Source: Oopsacas minuta (Eukaryota; Porifera; Hexactinellida; Lyssacinosida; Leucopsacidae). Taken from it: 64,000 nucleotides of DNA. A model generated the notes under the pieces. It did no database searches and was not told the origin of the DNA. It saw only the letters and a list, made by a program, of their open reading frames with translations. How positions within the stretch are numbered: position 1 is the first letter of the stretch; every line of letters starts with the position of its first letter. A program made the position numbers and the translations under genes. This document shows positions 42,922 through 52,122 of the stretch, piece after piece. The DNA lies in assembly GCA_024704765.1 (NCBI GenBank), contig JAKMXF010000001.1, positions 29,493 through 93,492 on the forward strand, in the 5' to 3' direction.

Positions 42922-44579
42922 TCATACTCTATTCGTCTTATGGTAGTATGTGCTAAAATATAATAATAAGTATTACATAGAAAAATACAATGCAATTTAT
43001 TCGGACAGTTTTACATGTTAGTATACGTATAAATGTATCTTATGTATGGCGAAAACAAGATATTCAACCTGCAACAACGAATTACTGAGAACTAAAATGA
43101 AAACGTCGCATTTGATATCAACACTATAATCCGAACGGATTTGAGTGTTGCTTTAAATGATGCATGATTTGTGTTAGAAAAATATTACATGGACAGATCT
43201 AGGATTTATCAGAAGGTGGATTGTGGTAATATGAATCAGTGAGGTCGAGGGGCTAAGCCCCTATAAGCCAGATACAATAGAGTGCTGTTTGCCTTATTTA
43301 CGTATACTACGTTATGGAAGAGAAGGTTATATTTGCATAGGTTATCTTAGACCTAAACTAAAGTCTCCAGTGATGGAAATAGCGATCATTTGGGGGGGAA
43401 ACAAATATTTTTGGGGTAGAATGATGAATTTTCAAATTTTCACATGCAGTTTTACAAATGTTTTTGGGGACCTACAAGCTACAGCTGTAAGGATAATTTT
43501 TAGGGGCAGTACCCTCCGGGACTATGCCAAATGTCTCCAATGAATAATTAATTACCATTCGCTAAATAATGTAACGTGAGAATCAGCTGATGAAGAATGA
43601 TTGGCAATTTCTACAGAAGTAAAATTTAAGATATTAAGCACATTGTATAAGAGGTTGTGCGAAAATTGGTATGGGTAGGCGGGGCAGGGTTTCATCCAGG
43701 CGTATGCGACGCGGCTACAGGCGCATAAATTTCAGCAAAAATAGACCTAGACGCGCCAAAATTAGCGGAAGACCACATACCGTAATACTAAATGTATACT
43801 CTAGGCGCGCGTAAATATGAAGGCGAAGATTTTAGGCGTATGGTTCAGAAAATCTGGATGAAACCCTGAGGCAGGGTGTCCATGGAACCCTAAATCCTGC
43901 ACCTTTGATTCGATAATTCATATTAAAGATCTTATGTTTTTATACAAAATACAAAATTACATGATAATATAATTGTTTAATGCACTACATGAAAAATACT
44001 AGATAGGTCTTCACAAGTATTTCTTCAATGGAAAGATCGAGGACAAAAGGGAAATACAATATTCTTATTGAAATATATTAGAAGCATTCTGTGGCGTATT
44101 ATCCATCGATGTGTCATTATGTATCTTCAAATTTCTTGTAGCTTAATTAATTAAAGTAATTCAAATAATCCAATAATATATACTATTACTAACTAGTGTG
44201 CTTCGCTTGCTGACGCTGCACGGCTTGCGAATATTTCGTGTTCACATATAGAGCTGGCACTCCATGCCTCGAATTAAGCAAAGTAAAATATATAAAATAA
44301 ATATCTAATACATTTACATATAACAAATGTATGAGAAACTTACAAAATGCTAATTCTAATTCTAATTATAAATATAATTCAGCATCTTTAGTTATTCATA
44401 TAGTGGGTCAAACAAACAATCAAAGAACTATTCGAGAGTAATTAGAAGAAAGAAATGCACATTATTAGACAAGATAAATATACTACTAGAATTCTAGATA
44501 CACGAACTATGCTCAGGCAAGTAGTTATTCAGAACATCAGGATGACGGACGTGGAGAAATTCGTTAAGTAAAGGAATAG
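42922..44579. other. Intergenic region with transposon debris
   Basis: Contains a hAT-type MITE (43685-43868, listed separately). The segment 43230-43530 is less AT-rich with C/G runs, and its one open frame (43289-43543) has no recognisable domain; it reads like repeat sequence. 43877-44579 is AT-rich with a GC-rich scrap near 44200 similar to that at 20800. Confidence 0.45.
43685..43868. mobile_element. hAT-type MITE with 8-bp target duplication
   Basis: Inverted ends CAGGGTTTCATCCAG (43685-43699) and CTGGATGAAACCCTG (43854-43868) are perfect over 15 bp. They are flanked by AGGCGGGG (43677-43684) and AGGCAGGG (43869-43876), matching at 7 of 8 positions, as expected for a hAT target-site duplication. 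The 184-bp body contains repeated GGCGTATG / GGCGCG words and no coding frame. Confidence 0.85.
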
Positions 44580-46091
44580 TTAAATAGATCGTAGTTTAAC
44601 TTTAAGTCCATCTTCAGGTTTTAGAATCATTTGTGCCAATCGCTTGATATCTTGAGGAACAGATTCCAGCTCAAAACTGTGAATAATACGAGCTACAACA
44701 ATCAATTCTTCTGTTAATGCGAATTTCTGTCCGATACAGTTACGGTGACCAGCTGAGAAAGGAATGTATGAGAAATTACTACCTCCTGGTTTCTGGGAGT
44801 AGAATCTGGTAGGATCATACTTGTCTGGATTCTCCCAGTACTTAGGATGACGGTGTAACAGTAAAATGGGGATGCTGACAGGTGTACCTTTGGGAATTAT
44901 GTAATCATCAACTACCAAATCTTCGTTGATTATGCGAGAGATGAATGGAACGGGTGGGAATAATCGCATGGATTCTTTGATACACATAGATGTGAATTTA
45001 AGGGAATCTAAATCATCCCATTCTATTCGTTCTCTCCCCCCTAAAACAGATTGTATTTCCTCTCTACACTGACTCTGAATATCTGGATGTTTTCCTAACA
45101 TGTACAGAGCCCATGCTACTCCAGATGCAGTAGTGTCATGTCCCTCAAATAGAAACGTGTTCATCTCACTCATTATATCACTGTCAGAGAGAGTATTTCC
45201 AGAAGAATCAGGTGACGTCAGTAGGATATCGATAAAGTCAGGTCTGATCTTGACAACTTTCTCTCCTGATACAATAGCCTTTCTTCTTGCTTGCACTACT
45301 TTAAGAGATTCCTGTTTGATTCTGTTACATACTTTACGCCATTTAAATCCACTAGGAGACAAGCGGAAATATAATGGAAGCAAATATGGCCAATAGCTAA
45401 GTTGTTCTATCGTTAATTTACCCGAATCAAAAATTGCTGAAATGTACTCATTCACTTCACTAGTTACGTCTAACTGACAATTAGATTTATAGGAACAGGC
45501 ACATTGTAGTATAACATCCAAGGTGTAGAGAGTAGAATCTTGAAATACATCAACAATAGCAGTGTCACTCCCTACTTGTGATCTCCATTTATTCAGTAAC
45601 ACATCTGTCGTGTCATTATAGGTAGACATGTATGATTCAATTATACCTAAATGGAATGCTGGAGTTAGCAGTCGTCTGCGAGAGAACCATTTCTTGTAAT
45701 TTATAACCAGTAGACCAAAACCTAAGAAACTAGTTACTAACGAATAAGTAAATGGAAACTTAGGTGTTAGGTCAGGTCCCATTGAGAGTACTTTTCCTGC
45801 TAATTCTGGGTCTACCACTCTCAATATATCGATAAAAGGTCCCATCCTTGTTCTTATTATTTTATCGTCTTTATGATCTTTCAGATAATTTTCAAGATTA
45901 GTAAGTCTACGTTCATCATTTCCAAAAATATGCAATGTTCCCCAGAGAGGGTGTAGCTTGGGTCCTGGTATCTTATTCAATATTGATCTTCTCTTAAAAA
46001 ACGAGGTTGCTTTTATCACAATAATCGTTAGGATTAGTGGGATCAGTATGTAACTGAGAGAAGGTAAATATACTTCAAATCTTTCCCACAT
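44580..46091 (-). CDS. Cytochrome P450, CYP4-like (copy A)
   Basis: A complete 503-residue microsomal P450. An N-terminal membrane anchor (LSYILIPLILTIIVI) is followed by the basic KRR and proline hinge PGPKLHPLWG. The I-helix oxygen-activation motif is EGHDTTASG; the K-helix ExxR is in KESMRLFPP; the PERF-like region is YDPTRF; the haem-binding loop is FSAGHRNCIGQ with axial Cys452. The EGHDTTASG sequence and FSAGxRNCIG loop point to CYP4-type enzymes, which often hydroxylate fatty acids in the ER with NADPH-P450 reductase. From residue 122 to near the C terminus it is almost identical, also at DNA level, to copy B at 53846-55360, while the first 120 residues and last 20 differ. It is a single exon; TATAG lies 3 nt before the ATG. 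Confidence 0.93.
   Translation of the reverse strand: MWERFEVYLPSLSYILIPLILTIIVIKATSFFKRRSILNKIPGPKLHPLWGTLHIFGNDERRLTNLENYLKDHKDDKIIRTRMGPFIDILRVVDPELAGKVLSMGPDLTPKFPFTYSLVTSFLGFGLLVINYKKWFSRRRLLTPAFHLGIIESYMSTYNDTTDVLLNKWRSQVGSDTAIVDVFQDSTLYTLDVILQCACSYKSNCQLDVTSEVNEYISAIFDSGKLTIEQLSYWPYLLPLYFRLSPSGFKWRKVCNRIKQESLKVVQARRKAIVSGEKVVKIRPDFIDILLTSPDSSGNTLSDSDIMSEMNTFLFEGHDTTASGVAWALYMLGKHPDIQSQCREEIQSVLGGRERIEWDDLDSLKFTSMCIKESMRLFPPVPFISRIINEDLVVDDYIIPKGTPVSIPILLLHRHPKYWENPDKYDPTRFYSQKPGGSNFSYIPFSAGHRNCIGQKFALTEELIVVARIIHSFELESVPQDIKRLAQMILKPEDGLKVKLRSI
44641..45728 (-). repeat. 1088-bp near-identical block shared with 54212-55299 (inverted)
   Basis: DNA of P450 copy A that matches copy B almost without change, equal in length. 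Differences cluster in a few short patches, including around residues 245-255 and 385-410. Outside it the two genes are clearly diverged. Confidence 0.88.
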
Positions 46092-47464
46092 TATCTATAA
46101 ATTAATTTTATTATTACTAGACAATAATTATAAACACAATAGACCAATATTTCCGCTACCCAAATCATATAACATCCTTCGATCCAGGAATTGCTGGTGG
46201 GAGGATAATAATTCAGCAGAGAGCGCTGTAAATCCCCTTGGGATCCAGGGGGTTGCTGTGGGAAAGGAATTTCAATTCCCATTTCCATCCCATTCCCACA
46301 GGATTTCTGTGGGAATTCCCATAGGATAACTACGATTCCCATTCCCACGGCAACCCTGCGACAAGCCCTATATGCCATTACATTTGCCTGAGGCAACTTC
46401 CAATCTCCAAATAATTTCTCTTAAATTTATCATTGTAGTGTGGCTCCAACCATAGGCGCCGAAAGTGGGGGGGGGTCAGGTTTGGCCCCCTGAGTGAGGA
46501 AACAGTCAGGGATGGTCAGTAACGTAACGAGCATTATTGCTATGTGTTATTGGGTATGCATAGAACGAGTTATTTCACCCTTTCGTTACAAAGCTATTCA
46601 TTCCAATAAATGTATTGAAATCTAATTAACTGTATGACTATTCTTATTCCAGCACTCTGATTTGCAAAATACGATGATTTTACAAGCATAAAAGCCGAAA
46701 GTGGGAGGATTTGTGTGGGTAAACCCTAAGTAGTATGAGAGAGCTATACCTCTACAAGTCAATATTAGCTTATTCCCATGTATATACTTTGCTTTGGTCT
46801 ATGGTGACGGAAGTTGTGTGAGCTGTAACGGTGTGTATGCCCAAGTATTATGAGCAAGACAACACATAAGTAGCTTATGATACGTTTGTACAAAACTTAT
46901 GTGTGGTTTTACTTGAGGAAAATTAAAATTTGTCGTTTACCACACAATCACAGAATATTTTGAACAACCTTTATCAAACTTTTTGTTGTGACTTTTCAGA
47001 TGGAATCAATTTGTCAATTTTGTAGCCAATTCTATAAAATAGTTGGTAATACCTCCTGAATAATGTTAATCTTGAAAATTACAAGAATCAACTTTCGGCT
47101 GAATGGATAGTTAACTACCTCTCGCTAGTCAAGCAGAGGTCAAAAATTAAGAGAGAAAGCTTCTAGGCAGTACATATTACTGTAATTTTCAAGTTCACAT
47201 GTATAGTAATCGACATTTCAATTATTCTCTAAAACTTACCCGTTCCATTCCGTTAAGTAGGGGACAATAACGACAGGTAGGTCAGGCGGTAAGCTGAAAA
47301 TAAGTTGTAAATATTATTTCACATTTACAGAATATCCGTGCTTGACCACCGCCGGAGAAATGTTAAAGTGCTTCTGGCGCCGCTATTTAATAGGGAATAA
47401 TGTTCGGGGAGCATTAATCCCTGAGTGAAAATGGGAATAGGATAGGAAACGGTACACACTAGTT
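46092..47464. other. Intergenic region with probable MITE
   Basis: 46150-46400 is GGGAATTCCC-rich and includes a probable MITE (46246-46358). Around 46450-46500 a homopolymer G run follows GCGCCGAAAGTG, and a similar GCCGAAAGTGGG word recurs near 46690, suggesting another dispersed repeat. 46700-47460 shows no gene. Confidence 0.45.
46246..46358. mobile_element. Probable small MITE
   Basis: Left end CAGGGGGTTGCTGTGGGAA faces right end TTCCCACGGCAACCCTG: imperfect inverted repeats of about 17 bp with hAT-like CAGGG termini. No clear target duplication; internal sequence is simple GGGAATT-type repeats. It lies about 150 bp upstream of the P450 copy A start codon. Confidence 0.5.
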
Positions 47465-47646
47465 ATGTCTCCAGAAGAAAAGAAAGGCTGTTGATGAGGT
47501 ACAAATTGAAGGAGACTCAGCTACCTAGGATACAACATACAGACCCTGTAGCTAGATATCTGGGACTCAAGAGAGGAGAAGTTGTAAAGATTATTAGGCC
47601 CAGTGAAACAGCTGGACGTTATATTACTTATAGACTTGTTCAGTGA
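47465..47646 (+). pseudogene. Fragment of RNA polymerase subunit RPB5 (POLR2E)
   Basis: The last 54 codons before TGA at 47644-47646 read the conserved C-terminal domain of RPB5/RPABC1: [29 protein letters not shown] and the invariant end [16 protein letters not shown]. Just upstream, VMSPEEKK from the ATG at 47465 fits the preceding family sequence but in another frame, one base short, so there is a 1-nt deletion near 47486. No N-terminal RPB5 domain, acceptor site or poly(A) tract was found nearby. It is therefore a truncated, frameshifted copy rather than the active gene, though the conserved tail is remarkably intact. An unrecognised terminal exon of a distant gene is a weaker alternative. 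Confidence 0.8.
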
Positions 47647-47993
47647 TTCAATCTGATTATTCAAATATCAATTGTTAATTGTTTGATATGAAATTGTTTT
47701 CTAATCAAATACAATATTCGTGAAGACGATACCCCTATCGCTTATTCACTCTAGAAATTAAGCTTATTTACAATTTGTGTATTGCTATGTCAGAGCAATA
47801 AGGTAGTTTTACATTATTTATCCTAAACACATAATTGATGAATATTTTAATAAACCAAATGCCATTGATCTGTAATTACTTTCATTGGTCATTGATTTGT
47901 GGCCACTTAACTGAGAATATCGTGCTATTATTTTCGTGATTTACAAAAATATTCAAAAATTGTCAGATCTACTGTATATCAATTCAGTATTAG
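47647..47993. other. Short intergenic region
   Basis: AT-rich upstream region of the USP2-like gene. It ends in TCAGTATTAG immediately before the ATG at 47994, an acceptor-like sequence. Nothing else recognised. Confidence 0.5.
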
Positions 47994-49774
47994 ATGTTTG
48001 GAAGGAAAGCAAATCCTACCCCTCCTAAGTCAATCACACATCAACGACACAATACTTCAGTAACCTCTCATCAGACAAAACCTGAAACTTACGGTGGTAG
48101 TGAGTCTAGAAGCAGTAAGACAGCTAATAGAGACTTGTTTAATGAAGATAAAAGCTCACCCACTAAGAAGATGTATACACCACAAAAAGAGATAAAAGAT
48201 AAAGATATTCAACCTCTCAAACAGAAACGTAAAGATTCTCACGACTCTACAACTCCACGACATAATGACGCCAATAGAAACAGTATACGTACACCAAAAT
48301 TGGATGCTAATACCAATCCACCTTGTGCAACCGATACCAGGGATACGGATAAAGTCAAATCTAGGTTCAGTTTAAGATCTCACTCGTATTCTAAAGATTC
48401 TGGTAAAATTAACTCTGTTCCTAAGCATATTTTTGACACAAACGTAAGTACAAAACTAAGTGATTTGGAAGATAGCAAGTCACATCCTTTTACCTCAGTA
48501 TCTACTGCTACAGCTTCTAAATCTACTGATAAACAGGCCAGAATATATCCAAACCAAACTTACATATTGGATCGATTCACTACAAATACATCACAGCTTA
48601 CAATAGACAAATCACCTCAATCAAGCATTAATCCAGCTTTGAACACTCTACCGGCTGGAAGTCAGACTGGAATATCTGCGCTGACCCACCTGTTGAAAGA
48701 TCTATCAGTTTCATTACAAATAATAAATCAAGTACTATAGTACTAAATGCACAGAAACCTAATCGCGGCCTTAAGAATCTAGGCAACACCTGTTTCATGA
48801 ACTGTATTCTACAGTGTCTCAGCCACACGCTCCTACTCAAACAATTCTTCGTTTCAGACGATTATAAGAAAGATCTTGCTGGTCGTAAGGGAAATCTTTC
48901 TTATGCGTTTAAATGTGTAATGACAGAACTATGGATCTCCAGCAAAGACCCGTACCCTCCATATGATCTGAAGAAACAAGTGGGAATTGTAGCGCCTAGA
49001 TTCTCCGGATACAGTCAGCAAGATGCTCAAGAGTTCATGCGTTTCCTGCTTAACGAAATTCATGACGAGATTAATAAGGCAGAATTGAAGAAACGTCAGG
49101 CGCCAAAGAAGAACGAGTCTCTGAAAGAAGCTTTTGATAGATACCTGACCTGGGAGAACAGTAAGATATCTGACTTGTTTAGTGGAATGCTACGTAGAGA
49201 GGTTTGCTGTTCTGCCTGTAAGAGTAAATCTATCGTATACGATCCTTTCATGGATCTTGCCCTCCCTATCCCGAAAATCAAAAACGTATCCCAATCGTTT
49301 ACTTCTTACTCAATATCTTACGATAATACTACTACAGATTGTGCTGTCAAACTAAATGATTGTCTCCAGCTGTTCACACACGAGGAAACTCTAGATGATG
49401 AAGAGAGACCTTACTGCAATAAATGTAAGACAATGACAAAATCTACCAAACAGTTAGGTATAGAAAGGCTACCTAGCTTCCTTGTTATTCAGCTGAAGCG
49501 ATTTTCTGGTTACAGTATACGCAGCAAGCTATCAACACCTGTAGAGTTTGAAGAGAATTGGGAGATACAAGATTACAATAATAACACTCATTCCTACTCT
49601 CTCTACGGTATTGCTTGTCATTCTGGTGGAATATATGGTGGTCACTACACTGCATATTGCAAGTATGACAAACAATGGCGCTATTTTAATGATCATTATA
49701 CTATGCTATCTAGCTGGGAACATGTCAAACGTCAAGAGGCTTATATACTATTCTACGAAAAGAATACTCAATGA
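47994..49774 (+). CDS. Ubiquitin-specific protease, USP2/USP21-like
   Basis: Two exons, 47994-48707 and 48755-49774 (577 residues). The 47-nt intron has GT...CACAG and a TACTAAA branch-point-like word and joins the frames exactly in phase 0. Exon 1 encodes a Ser/Thr/Lys-rich, probably disordered N terminus. Exon 2 is the USP catalytic domain: Cys box GLKNLGNTCFMN (Cys251), GYSQQDAQEFMRFLL, zinc pairs CSAC (390-393) and CNKC (459-462), LVIQLKRFSG, and His box YGGHYTAYC (His535) with FNDH giving the third residue. Order and spacing fit USP2/USP21/USP8-type enzymes, which remove ubiquitin from substrates. The N-terminal region is unlike any domain I know. The intron call is from sequence pattern; without it a frame change would separate the catalytic domain from the start codon. 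Confidence 0.88.
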
Positions 49775-50125
49775 ACTTCTTCCCGTCACTTACTCTAACT
49801 AAGTGACTATGCTAGGCTTTTACCTCATGCACTGTTTCTTACTATTTCTCATGCGTACCCTAAATATATCGAATATATATGTTATCAACTCACTTATTAC
49901 ATTTGATTTTTACCTTGTTTCCCTCTTATGTAACAATATATATGTACGTGTATGTCCACTACTTTTCAATTATACAACACTGAATTGAAATACTGATTCC
50001 TATTGCGATATTTATTATGTACCAGTTGTCCCTGTATTCAAGTATTTGTATTCGAACTACTACTTCAATACATTATATTCCTAAGTAAATAATTTGTTTA
50101 TTCCCCAGGGTTCTAATAGTATCTG
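49775..50125. other. Short intergenic region
   Basis: AT-rich between two same-strand genes. TTTATTCCCCAG (about 50098-50108) is acceptor-like and lies 18 nt before the GLTP start codon. Confidence 0.5.
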
Positions 50126-50728
50126 ATGAATTATTTCCAAAGTATCCCTAATCATTTCCCAGATATAGAAGAAGGCGGTTGGATCCCTACTGATCACTTC
50201 CTGACTGCTTGTAACACATTCATAACATTCACTGATCTGTTAGGCCCTGTTCTGTCACGTGCTAAGGATTCTGTCACTGTGAATATCAATATACTACGCA
50301 AGCGTTATGATCGCGACAACACAAAGTACATGTATTTACATGAACTTATTCTCGATGAAGATTCAGAACCAGACCCTGCTATATACATATCTCTAATCTG
50401 GTTGAAGCGAGCTATAGAATTTATTTACATATTCCTCAAACAACTCACAACATCTACTCACACATCTCTCCCACAAGATGCATATCATGCTTACCAGATA
50501 TCTCTGAAACCTTACCATGGATTCATTATACGTAGTTTGGTATATATGTTGATTAATATTGCGCCTAGCAAAGACAATCTTATCAACACTTTAGTACAAG
50601 GATCACTGGGAGGTAGGGAACAATTGTTTTTGGATATAAATGAGTATATAAAGCCAATGGCTACTAATTTAAGAGCTGTTGATAAGCTTCTGGATGATAA
50701 CCAACTTGTGGATAATACTGTTGTTTGA
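50126..50728 (+). CDS. Glycolipid transfer protein (GLTP fold)
   Basis: A 200-residue single-domain protein, close to the 209 of human GLTP. The all-helical fold signature is clear: FLTACNTFITFTDLLG, then VNINILRKRYD, LIWLKRAIEFIYIFL, the AYQISLKPYHGFI helix and the hydrophobic C-terminal helices. Trp92 stacks on the sugar and His131 helps hold the ceramide amide in the family. GLTP uses an Asp-x3-Asn-x2-Lys set for the sugar headgroup. Here Asp48 and Asn53 are spaced by one extra residue, and the Lys is not in the usual place. Headgroup choice may therefore differ from classical GLTP or from ceramide-1-phosphate carriers. It probably moves glycosphingolipids between cytosolic membrane faces. 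It is a single coding exon. Confidence 0.85.
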   Translation: MNYFQSIPNHFPDIEEGGWIPTDHFLTACNTFITFTDLLGPVLSRAKDSVTVNINILRKRYDRDNTKYMYLHELILDEDSEPDPAIYISLIWLKRAIEFIYIFLKQLTTSTHTSLPQDAYHAYQISLKPYHGFIIRSLVYMLINIAPSKDNLINTLVQGSLGGREQLFLDINEYIKPMATNLRAVDKLLDDNQLVDNTVV

Positions 50729-51246
50729 ATTTCAGATTACATAGCACTAGGGGTTCATTATTGCATTGTTTAGGTTCATTTTGTTGTACAGGATTTTTTC
50801 ATATATTTGATATTATGACTGAGTCTATCCAGTTTATATAAACCTACGGGCTAGATTGGGTGCAAAGACGTTTATTCAAATCTCTAGCGCCTTTTTGAAT
50901 TTTACTATATATGGTGTGAAAATATGATTAATCACTAAAATGTATGGAATCTAACAAAAACTGACAAAAATCAATCTAGTGGCAATTTTACTATTTATCA
51001 AACTGCTAGTTTCGCAGGAATATACGGACAGAGTCCGTCCATCCCGCATCGTCCTTGGCGTAAGCCGTAAGGACATCTCCCTATAGCAACTAAACTAAAA
51101 ATATATTTGCAAACAATCACTAAATTGCGTGAAATTGCATATCACTATGATTATAGAAAGTATCTTACATAATTACAATTTGATCTGCCACTTCATCACC
51201 CAACACCTGCGAGCCACTGTAAGCCACGCAAGTGACGCAACTATTC
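50729..51246. other. Intergenic region
   Basis: No gene recognised. A C/G-richer patch at 50995-51075 (GGACAGAGTCCGTCC, CCGTAAGGACATC) could be a repeat scrap. Confidence 0.45.
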
Positions 51247-52110
51247 ATGAGTAGTCCTGAAATTTCTTTCACTCACCTCGTTACTATGGAAACAGATCCT
51301 CAGCGTCCATTATTTTATCCATTCCCTTCACTCTCCATGGAATCTCATAAACTTAGAGCTCTGATGATTACAGTTGATTATGTAAGAGAGCTTGTATTTC
51401 TTTATGATGAAGACAGACAGATACACACTTTCAATAAACAGCTGCAACACCTGAATCAATTCAAACTGAATTTCCATGTAGAATCTATTACAACAGCTCC
51501 TGACTCAAACCTCATATTTCTCAAACAATCACTTTGTAAAGAAACATTTATACAGGTGGTTGATATGTTTAGCGGATCGCTGGTTACCAGTTGGAAGTTA
51601 TCAAGTTGTCACATGGGAATAACATGTGATTCTTCTGGCAACCTGTATACCTGTGATTATCTTAATTCTCGCATCAAAATATTCGATATGTTTGAGCCTG
51701 TGTCTACATCATTCACTCTTTCTCCAATGAATTTCCAATTAACTCCATACACTGTAAAGTTAGCTCCTGACAAATTCTCGATATTAGTTCAGAATTTAGA
51801 ACCTGCCTTCTTCTTTCAGGTGTACGATCTGTGTGGAAATCTTTTGAAAACTTTCTCTAACAATAAGGAGAATTACGTAAGAGATTCCTTCACTACTGCT
51901 AACATGAATTGTGCCATAGTTTGTATACACCATGAATTGCATTTCTTGGATCAGCAAAGTGATACAATGATTACACTAGGAGGCTTTGGTAGGACAATTG
52001 GTAGCTTTATCCGTCCATTTGCTATAGCATTTCTACCTCCTGACCTGTTTATCATCTGTAATGAATCTGTCTCTTACCCTATCCAGTGTCTTAACTTTCA
52101 ACCATTTTGA
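51247..52110 (+). CDS. NHL-repeat-like beta-propeller protein
   Basis: A 287-residue protein starting at ATG 51247 (the frame is open a little further upstream only through a GTG). The clearest blade is MGITCDSSGNLYTCDYLNSRIKIF, the NHL pattern of Gly-Ile-x-x-D-x-x-G-N-x-Y-x-x-D-x-x-N-x-R-I. Other blades are weaker (VYDLCGNLLKTF, FAIAFLPPDLFIICNE). There is no RING, B-box or coiled coil, and the propeller may be incomplete. It is related to the NHL gene at 4097-5269 and the pseudogene at 6545-7210, but diverged. Its stop codon is only 12 nt before the FOXRED1 ATG on the same strand, a spacing seen in operon-like gene pairs. Function unknown: protein- or RNA-binding scaffold is the family expectation. 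Confidence 0.7.
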   Translation: MSSPEISFTHLVTMETDPQRPLFYPFPSLSMESHKLRALMITVDYVRELVFLYDEDRQIHTFNKQLQHLNQFKLNFHVESITTAPDSNLIFLKQSLCKETFIQVVDMFSGSLVTSWKLSSCHMGITCDSSGNLYTCDYLNSRIKIFDMFEPVSTSFTLSPMNFQLTPYTVKLAPDKFSILVQNLEPAFFFQVYDLCGNLLKTFSNNKENYVRDSFTTANMNCAIVCIHHELHFLDQQSDTMITLGGFGRTIGSFIRPFAIAFLPPDLFIICNESVSYPIQCLNFQPF

Positions 52111-52121
52111 TTTTCTATTAG
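52111..52121 (+). promoter_or_regulatory. Candidate splice acceptor between NHL gene and FOXRED1
   Basis: The 12-nt gap reads TTTTCTATTAGC: a pyrimidine-rich acceptor ending AG, one base before the FOXRED1 ATG. With no room for a promoter, the downstream mRNA could be made by trans-splicing onto this site, or its promoter may lie inside the upstream gene. Confidence 0.45.
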
Positions 52122-52122
52122 C

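Noticed and set aside
43289..43543. 84-codon plus-strand frame
   Set aside because: Lies in repeat-like, homopolymer-containing sequence with no recognisable domain.
48444..48661. A 218-nt USP intron starting at a perfect GTAAGT
   Set aside because: It also keeps frame, but the 47-nt intron at 48708-48754 has a branch-like TACTAAA, a CACAG acceptor and retains the open Ser/Thr-rich coding stretch; the longer one remains a possible alternative.
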